Assembly: GCA_038146925.1 (NCBI GenBank)
Contig: JAYQSP010000006.1
Span: 248,001-312,000 of the forward strand
Reading direction: 5' to 3'
Length of the DNA stretch: 64,000 bases
DNA from: UBA830 sp038146925
GTDB lineage: Bacteria > Pseudomonadota > Alphaproteobacteria > MPNO01 > UBA830
Shown: one piece after another, positions 50,022-58,585 of the stretch
Numbering within the stretch: the first letter of the stretch is position 1
Layout of the letters: every line of letters starts with the position of its first letter
Notes under the pieces: generated by a model
Told to the model about the DNA's origin: nothing
Database searches by the model: none
What the model saw: only the letters and a program-made list of their open reading frames with translations
Position numbers and translations under genes: made by a program

Positions 50022-51587
50022 TTACTGCGTCTTTCGACCGTTTATGTCATAGCCGGATAGCGCGTAATCAACCAGGCCCGTCGCCCTCTCCCAATCATAA
50101 GTACGATGCGCGTGCGTCTTCACAATAAATGGAGCGCCCGCATAGAACTTTTCGTACTGCTCGTGACGGCCAGCAAATTCCGACCCGATCATATCCCATG
50201 CAAGTTTCATGAGCTTGATCCGATCCTCACCCGGCACACCCGGAGATTGAACATACTTGGTGATCGTATCCCGAATCTCCGGGTTCTTGAGATCTTCTAC
50301 CGACGAAGGCAGCTGAATTAGGCCACCGCCAGCGAGCTCACGAACAATGTCTAATAGCTTGGGATTTATTTCCGATTGAAGGTTCATGTTCGCGTAGATG
50401 TGGGGCATGCTCGGCAACACATAGCCGTTGTCATTTGTCCAGCATTCTGCCTCTTGAGCATAGACAAGCCCCTCGTACATTGACGCATAAGTCGCCAGCT
50501 TTCCTAATTCACCGATGACCGGTGGCAGGCTCCCGGTACCGTTCATGTCAGTGATCTTTTTAGCCAGACCGACAAGAAACCTGAGCTTAGTCATGTAACG
50601 GATCTGGGCTTGGCTATTCCCCATGATATGCGCAGGAGCCTCAAACCACTGCGCTCTCGCGACATCGACATTTTTGTATACGAATACCCTCTCCCAAGGG
50701 ACGAAGACGTCGTCATAAACGAACAAAGAGTCGGTCTCATCGAAACGCGAGGCGAGCGGATAATCGAACACGCTGTTGGCCGCTGCCGCGTAAGACCGTC
50801 TTGAGAAAATTTTAACCCCGGGCGCATTGCATGGAACAGCGACGGAGATCGCATAATTCTCATCGCCTTGCCGCATAGGGTGAATAGTGCTGAGTTGGAC
50901 GAAATCCGCTAAAACTGCCCCCGTTCCCAGCATTTGCGCGCCTCGAATGATAACGCCATCATCGCGCTCTTCAACTATCCCGGCGTAAAGGTCTGGCGGT
51001 TCCTGCTGGTGAGCAGGTTTTGTGCGATCGATCTGGGGAGGCACAATCGTATAGGCAATATACATATCGTGGTCGCGGCAGAACTCGTAAAATTTGACGG
51101 CGTTATCGGCAAACTTTTGTCCCCCCCTAGCCAAAACTTCTGGGGCCATAGCGTAACCCGCAAAAAAACCCGCGACATGGTCAGGACTACGCCCCATTAA
51201 CCCAAGCGTAAGTTCGGAAGTTTTTGTGAGAGCTTTCCGTCTGGCGACGAGCTCTTCCCGACTGCGAGGCATTGCCCAATGACGATTGACCCTATCGCCT
51301 GTGGCGGGCGATTCGTAGGTCATCAAGTCTGCATTCTCTGGCGCGCAAGCGTTATCAAAAAGACCGGCAACCGAAGTAACCGCTCCCTCGAACGCAGGAT
51401 GGGTAGTTACGTCTCTGATCACTTCCCCGTCATGAACGACATGGCGACCGTCATCTCGAATGCTATCGACATACTGAGCCCCGGAGCGCACCCCTGTCCC
51501 GAAGGCTTCCCCGCGACAAAAGCCGATACAGCCGCAGATCGGTTGTTGTCCGCAGTCTGCCGACATTTCCGCTAACTTGGTCGCCAT
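50022..51587 (-). CDS. HpaB/4-hydroxyphenylacetate 3-hydroxylase-family monooxygenase
   Basis: Two-component flavin monooxygenase (oxygenase part) of 521 residues using FADH2 from a separate reductase. GAQYVDSIRDDGRHVVHDGEVIRDVTTHPAF (about residues 36-66) is the family start. DVFVPWERVFVYKNV and the acyl-CoA-dehydrogenase-like C-terminal half follow. The first 31 residues are an extension with four cysteines (C12, C18, C20, C24). The cysteine ligands of 4-hydroxybutyryl-CoA dehydratase are absent. It is divergent from the RutA/SfnG-like gene and no HpaC-type reductase is nearby. Base use is more AT-rich than flanking genes. Confidence 0.9.
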   Translation of the reverse strand: MATKLAEMSADCGQQPICGCIGFCRGEAFGTGVRSGAQYVDSIRDDGRHVVHDGEVIRDVTTHPAFEGAVTSVAGLFDNACAPENADLMTYESPATGDRVNRHWAMPRSREELVARRKALTKTSELTLGLMGRSPDHVAGFFAGYAMAPEVLARGGQKFADNAVKFYEFCRDHDMYIAYTIVPPQIDRTKPAHQQEPPDLYAGIVEERDDGVIIRGAQMLGTGAVLADFVQLSTIHPMRQGDENYAISVAVPCNAPGVKIFSRRSYAAAANSVFDYPLASRFDETDSLFVYDDVFVPWERVFVYKNVDVARAQWFEAPAHIMGNSQAQIRYMTKLRFLVGLAKKITDMNGTGSLPPVIGELGKLATYASMYEGLVYAQEAECWTNDNGYVLPSMPHIYANMNLQSEINPKLLDIVRELAGGGLIQLPSSVEDLKNPEIRDTITKYVQSPGVPGEDRIKLMKLAWDMIGSEFAGRHEQYEKFYAGAPFIVKTHAHRTYDWERATGLVDYALSGYDINGRKTQ

Positions 51588-51624
51588 GGTTCTACCTTTC
51601 AAAACGTTTGCTTTGACTACTATA

Positions 51625-51660
51625 CGCAAAAACTGCGAAGAGAGTTGTCGCTTTTTTGCG
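51625..51660. promoter_or_regulatory. Interrupted inverted repeat between divergent oxygenase genes
   Basis: CGCAAAAACTGCGA (51625-51638) faces TCGCTTTTTTGCG (51648-51660), which is complementary apart from a two-base offset. It lies in the 112-base gap between the HpaB-type and RutA/SfnG-like genes and could be the operator for both. Confidence 0.5.
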
Positions 51661-51699
51661 GAAATGGCAAATTTGTCGCAGCCAAGAAGGAGAAATTTG

Positions 51700-52830
51700 A
51701 TGGCGAGCCGGCCGGTTACAGAGAACCCGCTCTACAACGATAATAAGATGAAGATCGGCATCATTGCGATGAACTGCTCGCATGGCTCGACAATCTCTCA
51801 GGTGGAAGGTGCCTGGGAAATGAACTGGCCGGACACCCGAGAAGTGGCCGTCATGGCCGACCGCGCCGGGTTTGAAGCATTGTTGCCAGTAGCACGCTGG
51901 CGTGGTTACGGTGGGCCCACTAATTTTAATAACAGGACGTTCGAAACTTATAACTGGGCGGCCGCCGTCGCTGCGGTGACGAATTATTCCTGCATCTTTT
52001 CGACCTCTCACGTGCCCCTGACCCACCCGGTCGCCGCAGCCAAACAGTGCGCGACGATCGATCACATCTCCGGTGGCCGTTTTGCCCTCAACGTTGTGTG
52101 CGGCTGGTTCAAGAACGAATTCGAGATGTTCGGCGCAGACTGGAACGAGCACGACGTGCGCTACGAATATGCTACCGAGTGGCTCAACTTCGTGCGCCGG
52201 ATATGGAGTGAGAAAGGAGAGTTCGATTTTCACGGCCGCTGGTTCGACTCGAAAAACGTTTGGAGCGAGCCCAAGCCCATCCAGAGCCCGATGCCGCCCG
52301 TGATGAATGCCGGCGGATCGGAGGCCGGACAGGTTTTTGCAGCCACCCAGGCGGATATGAATTTCGTCATCCTGAAAGAACGCGACATCGAAGGCGGCAA
52401 GGCGCAAATCGCGCATCTGAAAAACATGGCGAAGGACGCGGGGCGCGACGTCAAGAGCTGGATCCACGTTTACGTGGTATGCCGGGAGACCGAGCAGGAA
52501 GCAAAGGACTACCTAAATTACTATGTGAGCGAAAAAGGCGATTACGAGGCGGTCAACAACCTGCTCGAAATATTCGGCATGCAGTCCGAAACGCTTCCAA
52601 ATGAAGTGCTCGATGAATTTCGCTTCCACTTTATCGCCGGACACGGCGGATATCCGCTGGTTGGCACGCCCGAACAGATCGTAGACGAAATCGGCAAACT
52701 GATCGAAATCGGCGTCGACGGGATGCTGATTTCATGGGTTGACTACAAAACCGAGTGCGAACAGTGGATCAAAGAAATCTTGCCACTCATGGAGCAAGCT
52801 GGACAAAGAGCACCTGTAAAAACGCTATGA
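51700..52830 (+). CDS. LLM-class flavin-dependent monooxygenase, RutA/SfnG type
   Basis: Luciferase-like TIM-barrel oxygenase of 376 residues. KMKIGIIAMNCSHGSTIS at the start, ATIDHISGGRFALNVVCGW with the GW flavin loop, and DMNFVILKERD match dimethylsulfone monooxygenase SfnG and pyrimidine oxygenase RutA, which use FMNH2 and O2. AAGGAGA precedes the ATG at 51700; the frame is open 41 codons further upstream but unlike the family. RutA-type chemistry cleaves cyclic amide bonds, relevant beside an enamidase and hydantoinases. F420 use is less likely. Confidence 0.88.
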   Translation: MASRPVTENPLYNDNKMKIGIIAMNCSHGSTISQVEGAWEMNWPDTREVAVMADRAGFEALLPVARWRGYGGPTNFNNRTFETYNWAAAVAAVTNYSCIFSTSHVPLTHPVAAAKQCATIDHISGGRFALNVVCGWFKNEFEMFGADWNEHDVRYEYATEWLNFVRRIWSEKGEFDFHGRWFDSKNVWSEPKPIQSPMPPVMNAGGSEAGQVFAATQADMNFVILKERDIEGGKAQIAHLKNMAKDAGRDVKSWIHVYVVCRETEQEAKDYLNYYVSEKGDYEAVNNLLEIFGMQSETLPNEVLDEFRFHFIAGHGGYPLVGTPEQIVDEIGKLIEIGVDGMLISWVDYKTECEQWIKEILPLMEQAGQRAPVKTL

Positions 52831-52908
52831 CCCAGCATTACACGCATCCTTGTCAGCGTCGCCTTATCTATGACAGTATCGTCGCGTTGAAAAAACAGGG
52901 AGAGGATA

Positions 52909-53928
52909 ATGAACTTCAAGTTAAGAAAATATGCCGCAGCGTCGATCGTTGCAGCCGCATCGCTTGGCGTCGCATCAATGGCTTCTGCGCAGATCGATAT
53001 GAAAATCGGCTATCCAACGACCGCTGACCCGCAGCATGACTACGCCGTGAAATTTGTTGCCGAAGTCAACAAGCGAACGAATGGAAAAATAAAGGGTCGT
53101 GTATTCCCAACTAGTCAGCTGGGTAAAATTCCGAGACAAATTGAAGGCATTCAGCTCGGCTCACAGGAGGGATTTTTTGCGCCTCCAGGATTTCTTCAAG
53201 GCGTTAACAAGGCGTTTCAGGTCGCTGATGTTCCTGGGCTTTTTGCAGATCATCAACATGCCCATCGAAGCCTCAATGACCCCAGCTTCAAACCATTATT
53301 TACCGCCCTTGGGGAAAACAAAGGTATAACCATCTCGGGTGTATGGATCTACGACGGCGCCTCCTACATGGCAACGAAACCGATCGGCAAGATTGCCGAT
53401 TTTCGAGGATTGAAGATACGGGTGCTTGCGACGGAAATAGAACGTCTGAGTGTTGCAACGCTTGGAGCGACCGGTGTCCCGATTCCGTTCACCGAGGTGG
53501 TGCCGTCTATTCAACGTAAAGTCGTAGATGGAGCTAGGACCAGCCTGGTAGTCGCGGGCAAAGCTAAATTTCCGACGGTTACTAATAACCTCACTATAAC
53601 CAACGGCTACTATATTCCTTGCATATCGGCCTTCAGCAAAGTCTGGCTGAGTAAATTATCAAAAGAACATAGGGCCATCGTTCTTGACACTGCCGACGAG
53701 CTTAGTGATTGGGCATCTGCAAGATCCGAGAGCTTCGTTTCAAAGATGATAGCAGAGTGGAAAAAGTCAGGGGCAAAAGTGGCTTACTTCTCTGACGCTG
53801 AACAAAAAGATTATATGAGCCGATTGAAGCCCCTCGGCGATAAGGTATTTTCAAATCACAAAAATGCTGACATTCGTAGGCTCTACCCGATCTTAAAAGC
53901 CGCAGCGGTTAGACAAGACGTGCGCTGA
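52909..53928 (+). CDS. TRAP transporter substrate-binding protein (DctP family), orphan
   Basis: Periplasmic binding protein of 339 residues with a 27-residue signal peptide ending ASA. FPTSQLGKIPRQIEGIQLGS, PIGKIADFRGLKIRVLATE and TEVVPSIQRKVVDGA (with the ligand-pairing Arg of KIRV) are DctP/TRAP signatures. No DctQ or DctM gene lies in the window, so it must work with membrane subunits encoded elsewhere or be a relic. Composition is distinctly more AT-rich than most genes here. It follows the RutA/SfnG-like gene by 78 bases. Confidence 0.9.
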   Translation: MNFKLRKYAAASIVAAASLGVASMASAQIDMKIGYPTTADPQHDYAVKFVAEVNKRTNGKIKGRVFPTSQLGKIPRQIEGIQLGSQEGFFAPPGFLQGVNKAFQVADVPGLFADHQHAHRSLNDPSFKPLFTALGENKGITISGVWIYDGASYMATKPIGKIADFRGLKIRVLATEIERLSVATLGATGVPIPFTEVVPSIQRKVVDGARTSLVVAGKAKFPTVTNNLTITNGYYIPCISAFSKVWLSKLSKEHRAIVLDTADELSDWASARSESFVSKMIAEWKKSGAKVAYFSDAEQKDYMSRLKPLGDKVFSNHKNADIRRLYPILKAAAVRQDVR

Positions 53929-53948
53929 CCGGACCTAATAAAATTGGA

Positions 53949-53976
53949 AGAGGCGCCATTACGGCGCCTCTTTTCT
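53949..53976 (+). terminator. Rho-independent terminator after the TRAP binding protein
   Basis: The stem GAGGCGCC/GGCGCCTC (53951-53958 / 53964-53971) is followed by TTTTCTTT. Confidence 0.85.
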
Positions 53977-55176
53977 TTAACCAAGTGTTTCAGCTCTCTT
54001 TAGTGCTGTAATCATCGAAGATTGAAGCAAATACTCTCGCGCTAATCGTGGGTCAGCCGCTGTGGCGCTCATTTCTTCATGCTTCACCCGTCTGGCATCT
54101 GGATCAGTCTCTTCAAGCATTGCTTTATTCCGGATAGTGGTTTGCTGGACATAGTCGACCGCGATAGGTCGGCGCTGGGCATCGTATTTGTCCAGCTCGC
54201 GATCGTCGGCATCGCCATTCCAAACCCTGACCAGCTTCTCGCATAGATTGACGGCGTCGTGGATTCCGCCATTCATACCCATACCGCCTAGCGGGTTGTT
54301 GATATGCGCGGAGTCTCCGGCAAGGAAAATCCGCCCCTTTCGATAGGTTTCCGCCACCCGCTGATGAACCGCGTAGGCCGTGCGATGGAACGTGTCGTAG
54401 TCGCCGGTCGTCGGACATACCTGATGCATTCGCTCCTGAACAGTCTTGTCGGACACGAGCGAATCCGCCGTCTCACCGGGCCGCGACGGCAGCAGCAAAC
54501 GCCAAAGCCCCGGCACCCGCACGAAGACGAACCAGAAATCCGGATCGGCGATGTAGGCGATCGGCGCCAGGTTTTCGAAATGATCCTCGAACGCGAATTC
54601 GGTGCTTGTGCAAAGCCACAACTCGGGGAAAGTCAGGCCCGGAAAATCGATACCCTGGGTTACACGGATCGCGCTGGACGCGCCATCCGCGGCAATCAGG
54701 TATTTCCCTTTCAGTTCGTTCGGCCCGTCTGGCGTCTCGACCGACAGTGTGACGCCGTTTTCGTCCTGAGACGCTTCGGTACCACGCACGCGGAAAAGGA
54801 CGTCCACATTGTCCAATTTTTCGAGTTCGGCGACGATAATCCGCGTGAGCTTGTACTGCTCGCACTGCACCCGGTAGGGATGGCGGGTATCGTTCTCGAG
54901 GACGCTGAGATCCCATTCGGCCACTACGCCCTCTCTGGTGTCTCGATACTGCCAGATCGGACAGATGATGCCCTGCTCTATCAATTTATCCACCACGCCC
55001 AGTTCGTCGAGCATGTCGAGGGTCGGCGGATGAAACGTGGACGCGCGCAGATCTTCTGGCAGTTCCACGGCAGCGTCGGCGAGCGCAACGGGAATTCCTC
55101 GCTGGGCGAGATACAATGCCGCTGAGCAGCCCACTGGGCCTGCACCGGAAATCAATACGCGATCATTGTCCGACAT
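53977..55176 (-). CDS. Class A FAD-dependent aromatic monooxygenase
   Basis: Single-component flavoprotein hydroxylase of 399 residues (PheA/TfdB/MhpA-like, PF01494). The FAD-binding start is ISGAGPVGCSAALYLAQRG, the DG motif is AADGASSAIR, and the second FAD motif is FLAGDSAHINNPLGGMGMNGG. It would use NAD(P)H and O2 to hydroxylate or open an aromatic or heteroaromatic ring. ATG at 55176 with AGGAG nine bases upstream. Divergent from the maleate-isomerase-like gene. Confidence 0.92.
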   Translation of the reverse strand: MSDNDRVLISGAGPVGCSAALYLAQRGIPVALADAAVELPEDLRASTFHPPTLDMLDELGVVDKLIEQGIICPIWQYRDTREGVVAEWDLSVLENDTRHPYRVQCEQYKLTRIIVAELEKLDNVDVLFRVRGTEASQDENGVTLSVETPDGPNELKGKYLIAADGASSAIRVTQGIDFPGLTFPELWLCTSTEFAFEDHFENLAPIAYIADPDFWFVFVRVPGLWRLLLPSRPGETADSLVSDKTVQERMHQVCPTTGDYDTFHRTAYAVHQRVAETYRKGRIFLAGDSAHINNPLGGMGMNGGIHDAVNLCEKLVRVWNGDADDRELDKYDAQRRPIAVDYVQQTTIRNKAMLEETDPDARRVKHEEMSATAADPRLAREYLLQSSMITALKRAETLG

Positions 55177-55293
55177 CACTTTAGCTCCTCTTTATAATTG
55201 CCAAGATAGCCGCAGGTCGAGACCAGTCAACCGATGTTGCCTGGGGTGCGCGGTATTGGCACATTGCTGAAAATATTGGACGGGAAAAATTTC

Positions 55294-56037
55294 ATGGGAT
55301 TGCCTGAAAACACCAAACCGATCGGATGGCGGTCGAAGATCGGCGTCATCGTTCCTCCCAGTAACACCGTCAACGAGGCCGAGTTCAATCGCGTCGTGCC
55401 GGAGGGCGTCAGCTTTCATTTCACCCGGTCGCCCCTGCATGCCGATCCCGCTGCGGACAATTTCGCGGCAATGCTGTCGGACGTTTCCGATGCAATGACG
55501 GATCTGGCCGCATGCAGGGTCGATTACGCGACCTTTGCCTGCACGGCCGGTTCGATGGCCTGCCCCACGGACAGGCTGCTGGGCACCATGACCGAAACCG
55601 CCGGCGTGCCCGCGAACTCCACTGCGCAGGCGATCGTGGTAGCCCTGCGAACGCTGGGCGTGACCAAAATCGTCATGGCATCCCCCTATACCGACGAAAC
55701 CAACGAACACGAAGCGCATTACCTGTCCGAGCGCGGGTTCGAGGTAATGGCGACCGCCGGACTGTCGCTGAATACGTCGCTTAAGAACATTCAGAAAATC
55801 TCGCGCGTCCCCCCGCCCGACGTGTTCAAGCATGCCCGCTCCGTAGACCGGCCGGACGCGGAAGCACTGCTGATCTGCTGCACCGACTTCAATACATTCG
55901 ACAGCATCGAACCTCTAGAAACGGAACTGGGCAAACCCGTAATTTCGAGCAATTCGGCAACGCTGTGGCACAGCCTGCGGAGCGCCGGCATCGCCGATTC
56001 CATAGAGGGTCTGGGAACCCTGCTGCGCGATCACTAG
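55294..56037 (+). CDS. Maleate cis-trans isomerase / Asp-Glu racemase superfamily protein
   Basis: Protein of 248 residues with the two catalytic cysteines of the family: FACTAGSMAC and LLICCTDFNTFD. IGVIVPPSNTVNEAEF at the start is typical of maleate isomerase and arylmalonate decarboxylase relatives. Maleate isomerase is the last step of aerobic nicotinate and some other pyridine pathways (maleate to fumarate), which fits the neighbourhood. Which member it is cannot be fixed by sequence. Start at ATG 55294; the frame is open further upstream. Confidence 0.85.
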   Translation: MGLPENTKPIGWRSKIGVIVPPSNTVNEAEFNRVVPEGVSFHFTRSPLHADPAADNFAAMLSDVSDAMTDLAACRVDYATFACTAGSMACPTDRLLGTMTETAGVPANSTAQAIVVALRTLGVTKIVMASPYTDETNEHEAHYLSERGFEVMATAGLSLNTSLKNIQKISRVPPPDVFKHARSVDRPDAEALLICCTDFNTFDSIEPLETELGKPVISSNSATLWHSLRSAGIADSIEGLGTLLRDH

Positions 56038-56040
56038 CAG

Positions 56041-56451
56041 CTAGAGCAAACCTTCTTTCTCGGCCTGGTCCAGCGCTTCGCGCGCGCTGCGGAACGCATC
56101 GACGCCGGCGGGGATGCCGCAATAGACCGTCGCATGTGCCAGCACTTCTGTGATTTCCTCGACCGTGCAGCCGTTGCGCAGCGCGCCGCGGGTGTGCGAT
56201 TTCAGTTCCTGCATCTTGCCCAGCGCCGTCAGGATGGCGAGGTTGAGCATGCTGCGGGTTTTGTGATCGAGCGTGTCGTCCGTCCAGGCGCCACCCCAGC
56301 AGTACTCTGTGACCATCGTCTGGATCTTGCCGGTCAGGTGATCCTTTTCGCCCTTTTCGATGTTGGGGTTCACGTATTCCTCGCCCAGCACTTTCTTGCG
56401 CGCGGCCAGCCCCGCTTCGTACAGTTCCTTGTTCGACGGTTCGATCGCCAT
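56041..56451 (-). CDS. Carboxymuconolactone decarboxylase family protein
   Basis: AhpD-like/CMD-domain protein of 136 residues similar in layout to PcaC. EAGLAARKKVLGEEYVNPNI is the family start, YCWGGAWTDDTLDHKTRSML the middle, and KSHTRGALRNGCTVEEITEVL the end with the HTRGAL..G helix. PcaC decarboxylates a muconolactone in the protocatechuate branch. The substrate here may differ. Last gene of the leftward hydantoinase-aminotransferase-EthD-like unit. Confidence 0.9.
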   Translation of the reverse strand: MAIEPSNKELYEAGLAARKKVLGEEYVNPNIEKGEKDHLTGKIQTMVTEYCWGGAWTDDTLDHKTRSMLNLAILTALGKMQELKSHTRGALRNGCTVEEITEVLAHATVYCGIPAGVDAFRSAREALDQAEKEGLL

Positions 56452-56477
56452 GGGTCGTCTCCCTTGTTTCAGTGTCT

Positions 56478-57188
56478 TTAAATATCGAGCGTAAAGGTCG
56501 CCGCTTCCGGCTCGCCTTTGTGATAACGCTTGCCGTGGCGGTGATATATGACCGGATGCGTTTTGAACCAGTCGTTCTGCGCCAGTTTGTTCCGCCATTC
56601 GGTCGCCCGCGCAGCCGCCAGTTCGTCGCTTTTCAGCGCGTCTTCGCTTTCGATGTAGTGCAGGAACATGTGCGTGAATGGATTGGGATCGGCATCCACG
56701 ATTTTCATGAACCTTACCATACGCCAGAGCGGACTTTCCAAAACCATCGGCGCATGTTCGGTTTGGTACCACTCGACGAACTCCCCCGCCGCGCCGTCCG
56801 GCAGTTCGATGAATACGCCGAGTATTACCGGTGCGTCGAGCGCATCGTCGACCGACAGGCCGTCCCGGACCTGAAAGCCGATCTCGTCGCCGATATAACG
56901 GGTAAATGCGATGACTTCCGACAGCATTTTTTTGGTCGGTGCATCGGGCTTGTACTTCCGGTTGACGTATTCGTCGTCGGTAAGCGTCGCAGGAGATTCC
57001 AGGTCGTAGACCGCCAGATAGTCCGGCCGGTCAGGCACCTTGTAACGCTGCCCCGACCGGAAGCCAGGCACACCATACACATGGCTGGGCATGTGATGGT
57101 TGTTGTACCAGTTGTTGAAATGGTCCTCCGCGCCATCCGGCGGTGTCATCTCCGAGAAGAGGACCGCACCGCCCTTCCTGTCAGACAT
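56478..57188 (-). CDS. Dimeric alpha/beta-barrel (EthD-like) protein, two repeats
   Basis: Protein of 236 residues made of two ferredoxin-like repeats: NNWYNNHHMPSHVYGVPGF near residue 25 and VEWYQTEHAPMVL near residue 137. This fold is shared by EthD and by muconolactone isomerase/monooxygenase-type proteins that act on ring-cleavage products. The start overlaps the aminotransferase stop by one base. Specific role unknown. Confidence 0.8.
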   Translation of the reverse strand: MSDRKGGAVLFSEMTPPDGAEDHFNNWYNNHHMPSHVYGVPGFRSGQRYKVPDRPDYLAVYDLESPATLTDDEYVNRKYKPDAPTKKMLSEVIAFTRYIGDEIGFQVRDGLSVDDALDAPVILGVFIELPDGAAGEFVEWYQTEHAPMVLESPLWRMVRFMKIVDADPNPFTHMFLHYIESEDALKSDELAAARATEWRNKLAQNDWFKTHPVIYHRHGKRYHKGEPEAATFTLDI

Positions 57189-58516
57189 CAGAGCCGCTTG
57201 CAGGCCGCGTCAAGCGCCCGCACCGTTTCCTCGATGTCCTGACCGGTATGAACGGCGGAAACGAAACGCCGGACGTTGGGCAGCACGTACAGCCCCTCGT
57301 GCATCTGGGCGAGATCAAGCGCCCGTGTTGAGGCTGCATCGGAATTCATTACGTCCGCGTGATTGTGAGGCGGTTTGTCCATGAACAGTATCTGCCAGAA
57401 CGACCCCTTGCCGGTCGCGATTGCGGGAATGTTGTTCTTATCCAGAACCTCCTGACATGCTCGGCAAACGTCATCGGCCAGTGCATGCAAATCCTTGTAG
57501 AACGAGGGCTTCTTCAGTTCGGCCAGCGTCGCCATCCCGGCCACGGCGGCGATCGGATTGCCGTGTAGCGTACCGTTTACGTAGGAATAATTCGCCTGCC
57601 CTTTGTTGCGCGGGTTCATCAGATCCAGGTATTCGGCCTTCCCGCCGACGAAGCCCAGCGGACCGCCGCCGCCAACAATCTTTCCGTAGCTCGCGATATC
57701 CGGCAGTACGCCGAAATATTCCTGGGCGCCGCCCAGCGCGAGCCGGAAACCCGTCACGACCTCATCAAAGATCAGGATGACGTCGTTTTCGTCGCAAATT
57801 CGGCGCAGTCCGGGCAGGAAATCGTCATCGGGGAGGATAATCCGCTGCAGGGGTTCCACAATGATCGCAGCCAGGTCATCGCGATGCTCTTCCACGATAC
57901 GGCGGGCGGTTTCCAGATCGTTAAACGGCGATACCAGCACGTTTTCGGCCATATTTGCCGGCAGGCCTCCGGTATCCGGACGTCCCTTCGGGTAGTTCGA
58001 CAGCGCTGTGGGTGTCACGCTGAACGCCGAATAATCGTGATTGCCGTGGTAGGCACCTTCGAATTTCAGAATCTTGCTTCGGCCGGTGGCCGCTCGCGCG
58101 GTGCGCATGGCATAGGCCGTCGCTTCCGAGCCGGTCGTTGTGAAGGCGACCCGGTCGGCACAGGGTATGATCGCCTTAAGGTCTTCCGCAAGCTGGATGC
58201 ATTGTTCGTTCAGCGTACCAAAGAAATGGATTCCGCGTTCGGCCTGATCCTTGACGGCTTCGACCACCGTCGGAAAAGCATGCCCGAGGATCAGCGCCCC
58301 AGCGCCGCCCACGTAATCTATGTACCACCTGCCGCGTACATCCTGGAGTCGCGAACCCTCGCCTTTGTGGATGACGAAACGGACGTCGTCAGGCAGCGAG
58401 TAACTGCCCAGCCCGGCGCCCGGCAGACTGTCGGTTGCAACTTTGTAATAATCTTCATGCGCCATCTCGCCCACGGGTTCGAGCGGGTTCGAAAGAGCGG
58501 TATCTGGAGGGGTCAT
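57188..58516 (-). CDS. Class III PLP-dependent aminotransferase (GSA-aminomutase-like)
   Basis: Fold-type I PLP enzyme of 442 residues. DYVGGAGALILGHAFP, TTTGSEATAYAMRTARAATG, FDEVVTGFRLALGGAQ and the lysine in DIASYGKIVGGGGPLG follow glutamate-1-semialdehyde aminomutase and omega-amino acid aminotransferases. In this operon, between hydantoinase and EthD-like genes, it more likely deaminates an omega-amino or semialdehyde intermediate than makes tetrapyrroles. It starts 70 bases after the hydantoinase A stop. Confidence 0.9.
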   Translation of the reverse strand: MTPPDTALSNPLEPVGEMAHEDYYKVATDSLPGAGLGSYSLPDDVRFVIHKGEGSRLQDVRGRWYIDYVGGAGALILGHAFPTVVEAVKDQAERGIHFFGTLNEQCIQLAEDLKAIIPCADRVAFTTTGSEATAYAMRTARAATGRSKILKFEGAYHGNHDYSAFSVTPTALSNYPKGRPDTGGLPANMAENVLVSPFNDLETARRIVEEHRDDLAAIIVEPLQRIILPDDDFLPGLRRICDENDVILIFDEVVTGFRLALGGAQEYFGVLPDIASYGKIVGGGGPLGFVGGKAEYLDLMNPRNKGQANYSYVNGTLHGNPIAAVAGMATLAELKKPSFYKDLHALADDVCRACQEVLDKNNIPAIATGKGSFWQILFMDKPPHNHADVMNSDAASTRALDLAQMHEGLYVLPNVRRFVSAVHTGQDIEETVRALDAACKRL

Positions 58517-58585
58517 AGAAACACTTTCCGAGTAAAAGGTTACGGCCGGGAGGCTACCCCCAGGCCGCGTTGGAAACAAGCAAAC

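Noticed and set aside
50022..51587. 4-hydroxybutyryl-CoA dehydratase, a member of the same superfamily as HpaB
   Set aside because: The cysteine and histidine ligands of its 4Fe-4S cluster are not at the expected internal positions.
51700..52830. F420-dependent LLM enzyme, suggested by the cof operon in the same window
   Set aside because: Motifs fit FMNH2-dependent RutA/SfnG proteins better than F420-dependent LLHT members, and the genes are 45 kb apart.
55255..55270. TTGGCACATTGCT, resembling a sigma-54 promoter before the maleate-isomerase-like gene
   Set aside because: The GG and GC elements are too close together (five bases short of the required 10-base spacing is not tolerated by RpoN promoters), so this is a chance match.
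57188..58516. Glutamate-1-semialdehyde aminomutase (hemL) for tetrapyrrole synthesis
   Set aside because: Alphaproteobacteria make 5-aminolevulinate by the ALA-synthase route, and the neighbours are catabolic.
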